Positions 9,008 through 18,519 of a stretch of 64,000 nucleotides of DNA are shown here, in pieces. The DNA is from Mesorhizobium sp. (GTDB lineage: Bacteria; Pseudomonadota; Alphaproteobacteria; Rhizobiales; Rhizobiaceae): assembly GCF_024710845.1 (NCBI RefSeq), contig NZ_JANJTZ010000037.1, positions 1-64,000 of the forward strand, given 5' to 3'. Each line of letters starts with the position of its first letter. Positions within the stretch are counted from its first letter, which is position 1. The notes beneath the pieces are model-generated. The model made no database searches and had not been told where the DNA came from. It was given only the letters and a program-made list of their open reading frames with translations. Both the position numbers and the translations under genes were made by a program.

Positions 9008-10054
9008 TCATCTATTCGCGAGTTCCTCCGCATAGGCCTTCACGGCGGCGATACGCTCCTGCGTGGCCGGATGGGTGGAGAAGAAATCGCTGCCTTGGGT
9101 CTTCTCGAGTTTGTCGCGGACGCTTTCGAGGAAGCCGACGATCGCCGCCGGGTCCTTGCCCGCCTTCAGCATCAATTCGACGCTCGAGCGGTCGGCCTCG
9201 GCTTCCTGGCTGCGCGAATAGGACAGACCGACCAGCGCCGATCCCTGGACGAGGATGTCCTCGGCGCCCGAACCGATGTCGCCGCCGATCAGCATGATCA
9301 GCGCGGCGACGCCGGCCGCCCGGTAGAGCTGGCGCAGCGAATGCTCGCGCTCGACATGGCCGATCTCGTGCGCCAGCACGCCAAGCACCGCGTCCTGGCC
9401 GGGCGCCAGCGTCACCAGTTCGTCTGTCAGCACGATCGAGCCGTCGGGAAGCGCAAAGGCGTTCGGGCCGATCGATCCGCCTTTCCTGAAATGTAGGGTA
9501 TAGCCGTCCACGCCTCGCGGACTGAGTCCCGCCAGCTGGTTGAACCCCTCCCGGATCCCGGCCTGCCGGGCTTCCGGCAGCTCGCTCTTCGCCAGCAGCG
9601 TCTCGTCGAGCGAGGCGAGCGCGCCCTGGCTCATCAGCTGCGGCACGACCGGCGGCGTGATGGCGACCGCGACCTCTACCATCACCGGCACCGCATAGCG
9701 GTAGATCAGGAAGCAGAGGCCGACGACGATCGCGGCGAAGACGAACAGGCGCGGGCGGAAGCGCTCGAGTTCGTGCACAGCACCTGTGGCGGCGCCCAGC
9801 CGGTCGATGCCGTCATTGTCGGCCGTCTCGAACAGGCTGCCGTCGGGAAAGGCGAGCCGGCGGGGGATCGACCCGACCCGCGCGGAAACCTCGATCTCCG
9901 CCGGAGCCGCCCGCGCCAGCACCGCCTCGCCGGCCACCACAACCAGGTCGCCGTCCGCTGCCCTTGATATCGTCGCCTCGACCCTGCGGCTCGATCCCGA
10001 CGGAAACCAGGCGCCGCGGACGAGTTCAGAAGCCAAAGTCGAAACCCTCGACAT
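9008..10054 (-). CDS. M48-family zinc metalloprotease, membrane anchored
   Basis: Peptidase of 348 residues. The N-terminal about 95 residues form a small beta-rich region, followed by one membrane segment (FRPRLFVFAAIVVGLCFLIYR). The catalytic domain bears the zinc motif HEIGH in VLGVLAHEIGHVEREHS and the third ligand Glu in SQEAEADRSSVELM, as in M48 (Ste24/HtpX/BepA-like) proteases. The C-terminal FFSTHPATQERI motif is typical of the M48C/Oma1-like branch. It probably degrades damaged membrane or envelope proteins. The start overlaps the DUF898 gene by 29 bases, so the two are co-transcribed. Confidence 0.87.
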   Translation of the reverse strand: MSRVSTLASELVRGAWFPSGSSRRVEATISRAADGDLVVVAGEAVLARAAPAEIEVSARVGSIPRRLAFPDGSLFETADNDGIDRLGAATGAVHELERFRPRLFVFAAIVVGLCFLIYRYAVPVMVEVAVAITPPVVPQLMSQGALASLDETLLAKSELPEARQAGIREGFNQLAGLSPRGVDGYTLHFRKGGSIGPNAFALPDGSIVLTDELVTLAPGQDAVLGVLAHEIGHVEREHSLRQLYRAAGVAALIMLIGGDIGSGAEDILVQGSALVGLSYSRSQEAEADRSSVELMLKAGKDPAAIVGFLESVRDKLEKTQGSDFFSTHPATQERIAAVKAYAEELANR

Positions 10055-11156
10055 CCATGTATTCGGCGCCGACGGCCGAGCCGGTGTCCTTCATATCGCT
10101 CAGATATTCGTCGAGCGAGCCCGAGACTTCGAGCGCGGTCGCGGCGGCCAGGAACCGCGACATGCGGATTGCCGCCCAGGGGCGCGCAAGGCCGAACGAG
10201 AAGACGGTCGCCAGAAGGTTGGTCACCGTGATCCAGGTGAAGCGGCCGCGGTGGATCGCGGAGCGGAAACGGTGGCGCCCGTCGACTACGGTGGCGTTCA
10301 AGGCGACGTTGCGCGTGCCGGCGCGGTAGATCAGCGTCACGATGGCGAGGATGACGATGAAGGGAAGCAAGGACGTCGTCAGAATCTCCAGAATCGCAAT
10401 TACCACGGCATCGGCGTCGTTTCCTCCGTCCGTGACGTCCTCGAAGAGGGCGTAGAGCGCAGAGCCCAGCGTCAGCGCCGACGCGCCGAGGAGGACGATC
10501 GTTGCCATCAGGATCACCGCCGGAAGCAGCCACTGTCCGTAGAGCTTGCGCACAGCGGGATCGCTGGCGATCGGCCGTCCGCCATAGGTCGTGTTGACCA
10601 GCATGTAGCGCCACATCCAGCGCGAGGCGAACGGCGCCAGGATGCCGAGCGACAGCCAGGCGATGATGCCGCCGAGCACATAGGCGCGGAAGGCGCCGCC
10701 ATAACCGCCGTGGAAGTCGAAGCGGACGTTCCTGAAGCTCGTCACCCGCGCGTTGAAGCGCAGCCCGCGCATGACGAACCAGGGCGTCGCCAGGACGAAC
10801 AGCGGGACGAGAACGATGCCCGCCGGCGGCGCGACGTTGAGGATGACATTGTAGACCAGCAGCACGACGAGGACGATGATCCGGCCGATCAGGATCTGCA
10901 CCGGCCGCGCGTGATAGTCGAAGCTCGATCCCGCCAGATGCGTGTTGCCGTAGAAGTAGCGCAGCCGCCTCACCTTGGCCCAGGCGGAGTAGATACCCAG
11001 CGTCACGATGGTCAGCAGGATGTTGACGATCCAGATGCCGAAATATTCGCGGGTCGTGCCGGTGAAGACGAAGGGCTCGACGCTCGTCCCCGGCGATGGC
11101 GGGGGCGCTGAAGACACAGGCTCTCCCGCCCTCCCCCAAGGTTGCACCGTCGCCAT
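10026..11156 (-). CDS. DUF898 (YjgN-family) inner-membrane protein
   Basis: Integral membrane protein of 376 residues with about eight hydrophobic segments. The start FVFTGTTREYFGIWIVNILLTIVTLGIYSAWAKVRRLRYFYGNT is diagnostic of the YjgN/DUF898 family, and the second half repeats similar motifs (FTWITVTNLLATVFSFGLARPWAAIRMSRF). Function is unknown for the family. Pairing with an M48 protease immediately downstream, with overlapping reading frames, is seen in other proteobacteria and suggests a shared role in envelope quality control; that role is inference. Confidence 0.85.
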   Translation of the reverse strand: MATVQPWGRAGEPVSSAPPPSPGTSVEPFVFTGTTREYFGIWIVNILLTIVTLGIYSAWAKVRRLRYFYGNTHLAGSSFDYHARPVQILIGRIIVLVVLLVYNVILNVAPPAGIVLVPLFVLATPWFVMRGLRFNARVTSFRNVRFDFHGGYGGAFRAYVLGGIIAWLSLGILAPFASRWMWRYMLVNTTYGGRPIASDPAVRKLYGQWLLPAVILMATIVLLGASALTLGSALYALFEDVTDGGNDADAVVIAILEILTTSLLPFIVILAIVTLIYRAGTRNVALNATVVDGRHRFRSAIHRGRFTWITVTNLLATVFSFGLARPWAAIRMSRFLAAATALEVSGSLDEYLSDMKDTGSAVGAEYMDVEGFDFGF

Positions 11157-11188
11157 GTCCGTCCCCGCCCCTGATTGCCGCAGGGTAA

Positions 11189-11230
11189 CTTGCCGCCGGC
11201 TCCTGGCGTTTACAAGGGGCCGGCGGCAAG
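11189..11230. repeat. 12-bp inverted repeat after the ABC/esterase operon
   Basis: CTTGCCGCCGGC at 11189-11200 pairs perfectly with GCCGGCGGCAAG at 11219-11230 around an 18-base loop. It lies just beyond the esterase stop (11254, minus strand), where a terminator is expected. There is no T-tract, so it may be a 3' stabilising hairpin or a weak terminator. Confidence 0.45.
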
Positions 11231-11253
11231 ATGGAAAAGGTGGGGGTCGCCGA

Positions 11254-12012
11254 TCAGGCGGTTTCGGCGATCTCGGCGAAGAACCGGCCGACGCGGTTCA
11301 CGATCAGGTCCTTGTCATAGTCCAGCGTCGCGACGTGGTACGAATTGTCCAGCCACTGCAGACGGATGTCGCTCGACTTGATCGTGTTGACGACGGCCAT
11401 CGCGTTGGCGGGCGGCACGACGTGGTCCTCGCGCCCGTGCATCACCAGCGTCGGGCAGGTGATCCTCGGCATCAGGTCGCCAGTCAACTGGATCAGCGTG
11501 GTCACCTCGCGCATGCAGGAGACCGGCACCTCTGCGTAGGCCAGTTCCTTCGAGTTCGGGTCCTTGATGTCAGAGCCGATGCCCGGGATGCGTGCCGGCG
11601 GCGGATTGAGCGTCAGCACCTCGGCGAATTCGGGGGTAAGGATGCCCGCCGCCGGCGCGATCGGCGCGATCGCCTTGACGATCTTGGGGAAACGCGCGGC
11701 CAGATTGAGCGTCAGCGTCCCACCCATCGACAGGCCGGTGACGAACACCGTCTTCTTCCGCGCGGCGAGAGCGTGCAGCTCCTTCTCGATCGCACCCAGC
11801 CAGTCGAGATAGCCGGTCGTCTCCATATCGTCCGGCGACGTACCGTGCCCGGGCAGGCGCGGACCGACGACGGTGAAGCCGAAGCGCTTGTGCAACTGCT
11901 CGCCGAGATAGTGCATCGACTGCGTCGTGCCGGTGAAGCCGTGCGATACCAGCACGCCGATATCGTTGCCCTCGAATGCGAAAGGCTCGGCGCCTTTCAT
12001 GATTGCCACCAT
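11254..12012 (-). CDS. Carboxylesterase-type alpha/beta hydrolase
   Basis: Esterase/lipase of 252 residues. It shows the nucleophile elbow GLSMGG, an oxyanion-region HGFTGTTQSM, the acid Asp in HGREDHVVPP and a C-terminal His in NSYHVATLDYD, a pattern close to Est30-type carboxylesterases. The start at 12012 (MVAIMKGAEPF) is preceded by AAGGAG at suitable spacing; an upstream in-frame ATG at 12060 lies inside the preceding permease and is less likely. It is the last gene of an ABC sugar-importer operon, only 22 bases after permease 2. This suggests that it removes an acyl or ester group from the imported compound; that link is inference. Confidence 0.85.
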   Translation of the reverse strand: MVAIMKGAEPFAFEGNDIGVLVSHGFTGTTQSMHYLGEQLHKRFGFTVVGPRLPGHGTSPDDMETTGYLDWLGAIEKELHALAARKKTVFVTGLSMGGTLTLNLAARFPKIVKAIAPIAPAAGILTPEFAEVLTLNPPPARIPGIGSDIKDPNSKELAYAEVPVSCMREVTTLIQLTGDLMPRITCPTLVMHGREDHVVPPANAMAVVNTIKSSDIRLQWLDNSYHVATLDYDKDLIVNRVGRFFAEIAETA

Positions 12013-12034
12013 GAACGTGTCTCCTTGCTTGGTG

Positions 12035-13015
12035 TTACCGTCTTCTGTCGCCGGCCGCATAGGCGATCGCAGCGAGCGCGATAATGGCGCCCTGCGCCAT
12101 TTGTTTACCGGGTTCGCCGAGCCCGAAACTGGTCAGCAGGTTGAAGCAGAACATCAGCATGAACGCCGCCACGGTCGGCCCGAGCATGCCGCCACGGCCG
12201 GAGCCGAACGTCACCCCGCCGAGGATCACGGCCGCGAGCGAGTTGAGGGCAAGGTCGACGCCGATAGTCGCGCTGCCGAAGCCGACGAAGCCTATCAGCA
12301 GGAAGGCGCTCAGAACGGCGAACAGGCTGGACATGATGTGGGTGACGAACACGACCTTCACATGCGGGATGCCCGTTGTGCCTGCGGCGCGGGGATTGGA
12401 GCCGATAGCGTCGACGTAGCGTCCGAACACCGAATAGCGCATGAAGAGCGCCATCGGGATCAGCACAGCGAACCAGACCAGCACCGCGACCGGCACGACG
12501 CCGATGCGCGTCTGGCCGATGTAGCGCAGGATTTCGGGCGCGTCGCCCTGGGCACGGAACTGCGACAGCGCGGTAACGACGCCGCCGAGGATCAGCACCA
12601 TTGCCAGCGTCACCATCACCGACGAGGCTTTCCGGATGGCGATGAAATACGCGTTCGTCGCCCCTACCGCGACGCCGAAAAGCACCGACAACAGCAGCAG
12701 GACCGGCGCGGGGTAAGGCAGCATGCCGCTGGTGACGATATAGCTCACCGCCATTGCGACTCCGCCAAACGAAAGATCGAGCGACAGGATGCGGATGCAG
12801 AGCGACTGACCTATGACCGCAATCGCCAGCGGCGCGGTCTGGCGCAGGATCAGAAGCAGCAGGAAGGGCTGCAGGAGGTTTGGCCGAAGCAGCGCAGCGC
12901 AGACGAGCAGCAGGATCGTTCCGACATAGGCAATTGGCAGCGCCTTGACACCGGACCACAGGCGGCGCGCCGGCGGCGCCGCATCCGGCTTGCTGATCGC
13001 ATCGGTCGTCGTCAT
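12035..13015 (-). CDS. ABC sugar transporter permease (RbsC-like), second subunit
   Basis: Inner-membrane permease of 326 residues, BPD_transp_2 family, with eight to ten hydrophobic helices. The segment LAIAVIGQSLCIRILSLDLSFGGVAMAVSYI corresponds to the conserved region of ribose/xylose permeases, though the usual 'GGIDLSVG' is here replaced by LDLSFGG. LNSLAAVILGGVTFGSGRGGMLGPTVAA is the coupling-helix region. The ATG at 13015 overlaps the stop of permease 1 by ATGA. Together they form a heterodimeric membrane channel for the importer. Confidence 0.9.
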   Translation of the reverse strand: MTTTDAISKPDAAPPARRLWSGVKALPIAYVGTILLLVCAALLRPNLLQPFLLLLILRQTAPLAIAVIGQSLCIRILSLDLSFGGVAMAVSYIVTSGMLPYPAPVLLLLSVLFGVAVGATNAYFIAIRKASSVMVTLAMVLILGGVVTALSQFRAQGDAPEILRYIGQTRIGVVPVAVLVWFAVLIPMALFMRYSVFGRYVDAIGSNPRAAGTTGIPHVKVVFVTHIMSSLFAVLSAFLLIGFVGFGSATIGVDLALNSLAAVILGGVTFGSGRGGMLGPTVAAFMLMFCFNLLTSFGLGEPGKQMAQGAIIALAAIAYAAGDRRR

Positions 13016-13944
13016 ATCCCGATCACCTTGCGCCGGTGGAGGCTGACTGCGACGAGCAGCAGCACGCCGGTGATGGCCTCGCGGAAGAATGGAGACACGC
13101 CCGTCAGGTTCATGCCGTTGGTGATGAGACCGAGTGTCAGCGTGCCGAGCAGCGCCGCCCACACGCCGCCGATGCCGCCCGACAGCAGTACCCCGCCCAG
13201 TGCGATCGCGGTGACCGAATCGAGCGAGAACGGCCTGCCCATGGTCGGATCTCCGGAGGCGATGCGGCCGGTCAGGTATATGGCAGCCATCGACCCCGCC
13301 AGGCTGCAGATCACGTAGCAGGCGATGCGGGTCGAGGCGATCCGCACGCCGCTGAACGCCGCGCTCTGCTCGCCAGCGCCAATCGCGTAGACATGAAGTC
13401 CGAAGCGGGTCCGGTTGAGCAGGACCGCCGTGACCGCCACCGCCGCGAGACACCAGAGGAACGATACGGGGACGCCACCGAACGAGGTCTTGGCCATCCA
13501 GATCAGCGCTTCGGGGACGGTGCCTCCCGATCCGGACATCATCAATAGGGCGAGGCCCTGCACGAACGTCGCCATGGCCAGGGTCATGATCAGCGGATGC
13601 ACGCCGAAGATCGCGACGCCGACGCCGTTGGCGAGGCCGATGACGGCGCCTGCCAGAAGGGCCGCGGGCACGGCCAGCGCCGGATCGACCATGACGAGGA
13701 GCGTACTCGACAGGCTGACCACGGAGCCGACGGAAATGTCGATGCCACCGATCAGCGCAACGAAGAGCTGTCCGAGCGCGACGATCAGCAGGGTGGTGAT
13801 CTGGCTGTTGATGTTGGCGATATTCTGCGCCTGCAGGAAGTTGTCCGCCTGGAGCGAGAGACCCACGAACAGCAGGATCGGCAGGCCGATCGACACTACG
13901 CCAAGGCCGGTTCTGCCCATGCGGCGCGGCAGGATAGCGATCAT
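13012..13944 (-). CDS. ABC sugar transporter permease (RbsC-like), first subunit
   Basis: Permease of 310 residues in the same family as its neighbour, with the canonical LFVALIGGIDISVGSVVSLSS motif and LDSVTAIALGGVLLSGGIGGVWAALLG as the ATPase-contact region. It overlaps the upstream ATPase gene by ATGA and the downstream permease gene by ATGA, so all three are translationally coupled. The substrate cannot be read from sequence; the family imports pentoses, hexoses, polyols or autoinducer-2. Confidence 0.9.
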   Translation of the reverse strand: MIAILPRRMGRTGLGVVSIGLPILLFVGLSLQADNFLQAQNIANINSQITTLLIVALGQLFVALIGGIDISVGSVVSLSSTLLVMVDPALAVPAALLAGAVIGLANGVGVAIFGVHPLIMTLAMATFVQGLALLMMSGSGGTVPEALIWMAKTSFGGVPVSFLWCLAAVAVTAVLLNRTRFGLHVYAIGAGEQSAAFSGVRIASTRIACYVICSLAGSMAAIYLTGRIASGDPTMGRPFSLDSVTAIALGGVLLSGGIGGVWAALLGTLTLGLITNGMNLTGVSPFFREAITGVLLLVAVSLHRRKVIGI

Positions 13945-15479
13945 GCGGCGGCCCTCTCGCCATGCGAACCCGTCAGCGCAGGGGTCATGATGGTTTCCTC
14001 CGTGGCGCGCGCGCCTTCGATCTCGGCAACGATCGCGCCTTCACGGACGACGAGAATGCGATCGCACAAGCCGATATGTTCTGTAAGTTCGCTCGACGTC
14101 ATCAGGATCGCGCCGCCGTTTTCGGTGAACTCCCGCAACAGCCGGTAGATCTCCGCTTTCGCGCCGACGTCGACACCGCGGGTCGGCTCCTCAATCAGCA
14201 TCAGATCCACATCCGCGCTGAACCAGCGGCCGAACATGACCTTCTGCTGGTTGCCCCCCGAGAGCGAGGCGACTGCCTGGCCAGCATCGCGCGCGCGCAC
14301 CGCCATCTGCTTCATCAGGGCGGCGATCCTGCCGCGATCAATCACCGCCGCAGCGAACATCGAAGCCTTGCGCAGCATGCCGAGCGCGATGTTCTGGCTG
14401 ATGGACAGGCTTAGGAAAAGGCCTTCCGACTTCCGATCCTCCGGGATGAATCCGATCCCGGCGCGCGTGTTCGCAACGATCGAGGAGCCAACCGGAAACA
14501 CCGCGCCCTGGCGATCGGTGGCGGTCGCATTCCCGGAAATGCCCGGTGCCAGACCTGCCACCGCGCGCATGATGTCGCGCTGGCCCTGCCCCTCGATGCC
14601 CGCAAGGCCGACGATCTCGCCTCTTTTCACCCCGAAGGATACACCCGGACGACCGGATCTGGCGACGAGGCCGTCGACAACGAGCGCGGCGCCACCGGCC
14701 TTCGTCGCACGCGGCGGGTACATTTGCGCCAGTTCTCGGCCGACCATCAGCGAGACCAATCGGTCGCGCGTCAGTTCCGCGGTGGGCAAGGTGGCGACAT
14801 GCGCGCCATCCTTCAGCACCGTCGTCGTGTCGCAGAGCCGGAAAATCTCGTCGAGCCGATGGCTGATATAGAAGACGAGCTTTCCGGCCTTCTTCTGCTC
14901 CTCGATGAGCCGGAACAGCTTTTCCGTGCCCGGTCCATCGAGCGCCGCTGTCGGCTCGTCGTAGATGACGATCTTCGAATCGGCCACGGATGCCTTCGCG
15001 ACCTCGACAAGGTGCTGCTCGGAAAGAGCGAGGTCGCCACAGGTGACGTCGGGATCGATATCGATCCCGATGCTTGCCAGCGCATCCCGCGACCGCCGTC
15101 GCATGGCCTGACGGTCAAGCATTCCGTACCGACGCGGCTCCCGGCCGAGAAACATGTTTTCCGCAAGCGTCAGGTTGGGGAGCAGCGTCAGTTCCTGGAA
15201 GACGGTCGAGACGCCTTCCTCGCGCGCGGCTGCCGTGCCGGGGAAGGATACCGGCCTTCCATCGATCAGGATCTCGCCGGCGTCCGCTACATGGACGCCG
15301 GCAAGCATTTTCATAAGTGTCGACTTGCCGGCCCCGTTCTCGCCGGTAACCGCGTGGATACTGCCCGCCCGGCCCGAAAACGAAACCTCCGAAACCGCTC
15401 GTGTCGATCCGAACTGCTTGGTGACATTACGGAACTCGACCCGACCCTGGGCCGCCGGCGCAGACGCGGCTTCGGACAT
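13941..15479 (-). CDS. ABC sugar transporter ATPase with two nucleotide domains (RbsA/MglA-like)
   Basis: Cytoplasmic ATPase of 512 residues with two tandem ABC domains. Domain 1 has Walker A GENGAGKST, the signature-region LALSEQHLVEVAKA and Walker B IVIYDEPTAALD. Domain 2 has signature LSGGNQQKVMFGRW and Walker B LMLIEEPTRGVDVG, but its Walker A is replaced by GLAGIEGQGQRD. That degeneracy is normal in the RbsA/MglA class, where one site is non-consensus. It couples ATP hydrolysis to the two downstream permeases and follows the binding-protein gene by 28 bases. Confidence 0.93.
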   Translation of the reverse strand: MSEAASAPAAQGRVEFRNVTKQFGSTRAVSEVSFSGRAGSIHAVTGENGAGKSTLMKMLAGVHVADAGEILIDGRPVSFPGTAAAREEGVSTVFQELTLLPNLTLAENMFLGREPRRYGMLDRQAMRRRSRDALASIGIDIDPDVTCGDLALSEQHLVEVAKASVADSKIVIYDEPTAALDGPGTEKLFRLIEEQKKAGKLVFYISHRLDEIFRLCDTTTVLKDGAHVATLPTAELTRDRLVSLMVGRELAQMYPPRATKAGGAALVVDGLVARSGRPGVSFGVKRGEIVGLAGIEGQGQRDIMRAVAGLAPGISGNATATDRQGAVFPVGSSIVANTRAGIGFIPEDRKSEGLFLSLSISQNIALGMLRKASMFAAAVIDRGRIAALMKQMAVRARDAGQAVASLSGGNQQKVMFGRWFSADVDLMLIEEPTRGVDVGAKAEIYRLLREFTENGGAILMTSSELTEHIGLCDRILVVREGAIVAEIEGARATEETIMTPALTGSHGERAAA

Positions 15480-15507
15480 GGCAAGGACCTCGCATGCACC
15501 GCGCGGA

Positions 15508-16581
15508 TCAGCGCTTGAACGTCTTCTGGATTTCTTCCTCGGGCATCGTCGAGGGGAACCAGAACGCGTCGTTCAGGTCGGGGCGGTAGTAGCTGTCGAA
15601 GTTCGCCGCCGTGATCGGCGCCGGATCCGAATAGTAGGCCCGGTTGATCTCCTTGCCCTCGAGCAGGGCGACAGCCGCGCGAAGCAGGGCAGTGCCGAGT
15701 CCCGGGGTGAAGATCGGCCCGACTGAATCGGCGCCCGCATCCTTCCACGCCCGGAGGAAGCCGTTGTTGGCCTCGCCGGTCATCGGCACCAGCGGCTTTC
15801 CGAGTTCCTTGAAGACGTCGAAGCAGGCGCGGGTCATGTCGGCGCCCGAGAACCAGATGCCATCGACCGGCTGGCCGGAGGCGACGAGGTTCTCACAAAG
15901 CTGCTTGGCCTTCGGGTAGTTCCAGTCGCCGAACACCTCGGCGCCGATCTTGATGTCACTGCCCTTCAGGCTCTCGACGAAACCATTGTAGCGCGCCGTC
16001 TCCTCGCCGACACCGGCGACGCCACGGAACGCCCAGATGGTTCCCTTGCCGCCAAGGCGCTCCTTGAGGAAGGTGCCTCCGGCCTTGCCGAACGCCTCGC
16101 CGCCGCCATAGACCGACACCGCGGCGCTGGTAAACGTGCCGCCCGGGCTGAACACGACGACCGGGATACCGGCCTTGGCCGCGGCGTCAACCTGCGCCTT
16201 CACCAGGTCGACGGCGATCGGCAGAACCACCAGCACGTCGACCTTCTGCGCGAGAAGGTCCTCGATGTCGGCGACCTGCTTGGCCGGCTGCCAGTTGGCG
16301 TCGACGAAGCGGAAATCCTTGATGTCCTTGTTGTTGGCCGCGGCGTAGTTGATCTCCTGGATGGTCTGGACAATCCAGGTGTTGCCGGTTCCCGGCCACG
16401 AGAAGCCGATCACCCAAGGCGCATCCTTTTTGTACTGGCCGGCGGGAATGGTCTCCGCGGAGGAGGGCGCCATCAGCTCGGGCGGCAGCAATTCGACTTT
16501 GTCTTGGGCCACGGCTACGGCCGGACCAAATGAACTCGCGCCGACGATCGCGGACGCGTACAGCCAGGCTTTCCAATTCAA
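15508..16581 (-). CDS. Periplasmic sugar-binding protein of ABC importer
   Basis: Substrate-binding protein of 357 residues. I start it at TTG 16581 because a strong purine-rich site (GGGGAGGG) lies just upstream and it gives a clean signal peptide, MNWKAWLYASAIVGASS..AVAVA, with cleavage before QDK. The mature part is the Peripla_BP_4 fold found with RbsA/RbsC-type importers, with DIEDLLAQKVDVLVVLPIA and GIWFSGADMTRACFDVFKE as the conserved hinge regions. It delivers a sugar-like ligand to the permeases. It is the first gene of a five-gene operon. No LacI-type or other regulator gene is adjacent. Confidence 0.9.
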   Translation of the reverse strand: MNWKAWLYASAIVGASSFGPAVAVAQDKVELLPPELMAPSSAETIPAGQYKKDAPWVIGFSWPGTGNTWIVQTIQEINYAAANNKDIKDFRFVDANWQPAKQVADIEDLLAQKVDVLVVLPIAVDLVKAQVDAAAKAGIPVVVFSPGGTFTSAAVSVYGGGEAFGKAGGTFLKERLGGKGTIWAFRGVAGVGEETARYNGFVESLKGSDIKIGAEVFGDWNYPKAKQLCENLVASGQPVDGIWFSGADMTRACFDVFKELGKPLVPMTGEANNGFLRAWKDAGADSVGPIFTPGLGTALLRAAVALLEGKEINRAYYSDPAPITAANFDSYYRPDLNDAFWFPSTMPEEEIQKTFKR

Positions 16582-17013
16582 TGGCGTTCCCTCCCCTTGA
16601 GCCAAATGCGAATGCACATGGCTAGTCCTCCAACCGAGCAGAACGCTAAACGAAACCAATTAGTGCTTCAAGCGAAATTATTGCGAAAATCATCCGCACC
16701 TCTCGCATCTCGGAAGGCACTGTCGGCTAGTCCAGATTGGGCAGTATTTAGCTGATTTTCTTATCTTTTTTCTGTTTCTCTGGATCTCCCACTGCTTCGC
16801 CAGTCGAACTGGATCGTTTCTTCCCCCGCCATCGCCACGCACGGGCCTTCGGGCCTAGTCGATTCCGGCGGACGTCTTCGTCGGCCCGCCAACTTGGCTT
16901 TGCATTCCGTCGCAAGCGTGTTACCAGCCGGTGCCAATCCTGAAAGGGACATTTCGAGTCGGCGCGGCCCACCCAAAGGGCGTCAGCGCCATCTTCGCAT
17001 TCAAGGATCGGCA
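16582..17013. other. 432-base divergent gap between the ABC operon and guaB
   Basis: This gap should contain the promoters of the ABC operon (minus) and guaB (plus). It has an AT-richer centre (16650-16800), a T-rich run TTATCTTTTTT at 16763-16773 and a near-palindrome GCTTCAAGC near 16666 that could be part of a sugar-regulator site. An AAGGAT ribosome site precedes guaB. I see no gene, terminator or riboswitch that I can defend. Confidence 0.4.
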
Positions 17014-18519
17014 ATGGCGAAAATCATCGAAACCGCGACCGGCGCCCAGGCGCTCACCTTCGACGACGTGCTCTTGCAGCCCGGCCATTCGGACGTCATG
17101 CCGGGCGAGACCGACGTGCGCACGAAGATCGCCGGCGACATCGAACTCAACATCCCGATCCTGTCGGCGGCCATGGACACCGTCACTGAGGCGCGGCTCG
17201 CCATCTCCATGGCGCAGGCCGGCGGCATCGGCGTGATCCACCGCAACCTGACGCCGGAAGAACAGGCCGAGCAGGTCCGCCAGGTGAAGAAATACGAATC
17301 CGGCATGGTCGTGAACCCGGTCACGATAGGCCCGGACGCGACGCTCGCCGAGGCGCTCGGGCTGATGCGGGCGCACGGCATCTCCGGCATCCCCGTCGTC
17401 GAGAACGGCGGCGAAGGCGGCCAGCGCACCGGGCGGCTCGTCGGTATCCTCACCAACCGCGATGTGCGCTTCGCCTCCGACCCGTCGCAGAAGGTCTACG
17501 AGCTGATGACGCGGGAGAACCTGGTCACCGTGCGCGAGAACCGCGTCGACCAGGACGAGGCCAAGCGGCTCCTGCACAGCCACCGGATCGAGAAGCTGCT
17601 GGTGGTCGACGAGAAGGGCCATTGCGTCGGCCTTATCACCGTCAAGGACATCGAAAAGACCCAGCTCAATCCCAACGCGTCCAAGGACGCTCAGGGGCGC
17701 CTGCGCGTCGCCGCCGCCACCAGCGTCGGCCAGGACGGTTTCGAGCGGGCCGAGCGGCTGATCGCGGCCGGCGTCGACCTGCTCGTCATCGACACTGCGC
17801 ACGGCCATTCGCAGCGCGTGCTCGACGCCGTCACCCGCGCCAAGAAGCTGTCCAACTCGGTGCGCATCCTCGCCGGCAATGTCGCGACGGCCGAAGGCAC
17901 AAGGGCTCTGATCGACGCGGGCGCCGACGCGGTGAAAGTCGGCATCGGCCCGGGCTCGATCTGCACCACGCGCATCGTCGCCGGCGTCGGCGTGCCGCAG
18001 CTCTCGGCCGTCATCGCCGCGGCCGAGGAAGCCCAGAAGTCCGGCATCTCGATCATCGCCGACGGCGGCATCAAATATTCCGGCGATCTTGCCAAGGCGC
18101 TCGCCGCCGGCGCCGACGCGGCGATGATCGGCTCGCTGCTGGCGGGCACGGAGGAGAGCCCGGGCGAGGTCTATCTGCACCAGGGCCGCTCGTTCAAAGC
18201 CTATCGCGGCATGGGGTCCGTCGGTGCCATGGCGCGCGGCTCGGCCGACCGCTATTTCCAGGCGGAAGTCCGCGACACGCTGAAGCTGGTGCCGGAGGGC
18301 ATCGAGGGCCAGGTTCCCTACAAGGGTCCGGTCGGCGGCGTCCTGCACCAGCTCACCGGCGGTCTGAAGGCCGCGATGGGCTATGTCGGCGGCCGCGACC
18401 TCGCCGAGTTCCGCGACAAGGCACGGTTCGTGCGCATCTCGACCGCGGGCCTGCGCGAGAGCCACACCCACGACGTGACGATCACCCGCGAGAGCCCGAA
18501 CTATCCGGGGGGGATGTAG
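17014..18519 (+). CDS. guaB: Inosine-5'-monophosphate dehydrogenase
   Basis: IMP dehydrogenase of 501 residues, the committed NAD-dependent step from IMP to XMP in guanine nucleotide synthesis. The barrel domain begins [19 protein letters not shown] pair of CBS domains is inserted at about 95-215 ([19 protein letters not shown]..., [14 protein letters not shown]...). The catalytic Cys317 lies in [18 protein letters not shown], and the flap region reads [13 protein letters not shown] 17014 is chosen because it gives the standard length and follows AAGGAT; the longer frame upstream is noncoding-like. It converges directly with the Uma2 gene. Confidence 0.97.
   Translation: MAKIIETATGAQALTFDDVLLQPGHSDVMPGETDVRTKIAGDIELNIPILSAAMDTVTEARLAISMAQAGGIGVIHRNLTPEEQAEQVRQVKKYESGMVVNPVTIGPDATLAEALGLMRAHGISGIPVVENGGEGGQRTGRLVGILTNRDVRFASDPSQKVYELMTRENLVTVRENRVDQDEAKRLLHSHRIEKLLVVDEKGHCVGLITVKDIEKTQLNPNASKDAQGRLRVAAATSVGQDGFERAERLIAAGVDLLVIDTAHGHSQRVLDAVTRAKKLSNSVRILAGNVATAEGTRALIDAGADAVKVGIGPGSICTTRIVAGVGVPQLSAVIAAAEEAQKSGISIIADGGIKYSGDLAKALAAGADAAMIGSLLAGTEESPGEVYLHQGRSFKAYRGMGSVGAMARGSADRYFQAEVRDTLKLVPEGIEGQVPYKGPVGGVLHQLTGGLKAAMGYVGGRDLAEFRDKARFVRISTAGLRESHTHDVTITRESPNYPGGM

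Noticed and set aside
12035-13963. A 642-codon frame suggesting a fused double permease.
   Set aside because: The N-terminal half is out of frame within permease 1; two separate permeases overlapping by ATGA explain the sequence.
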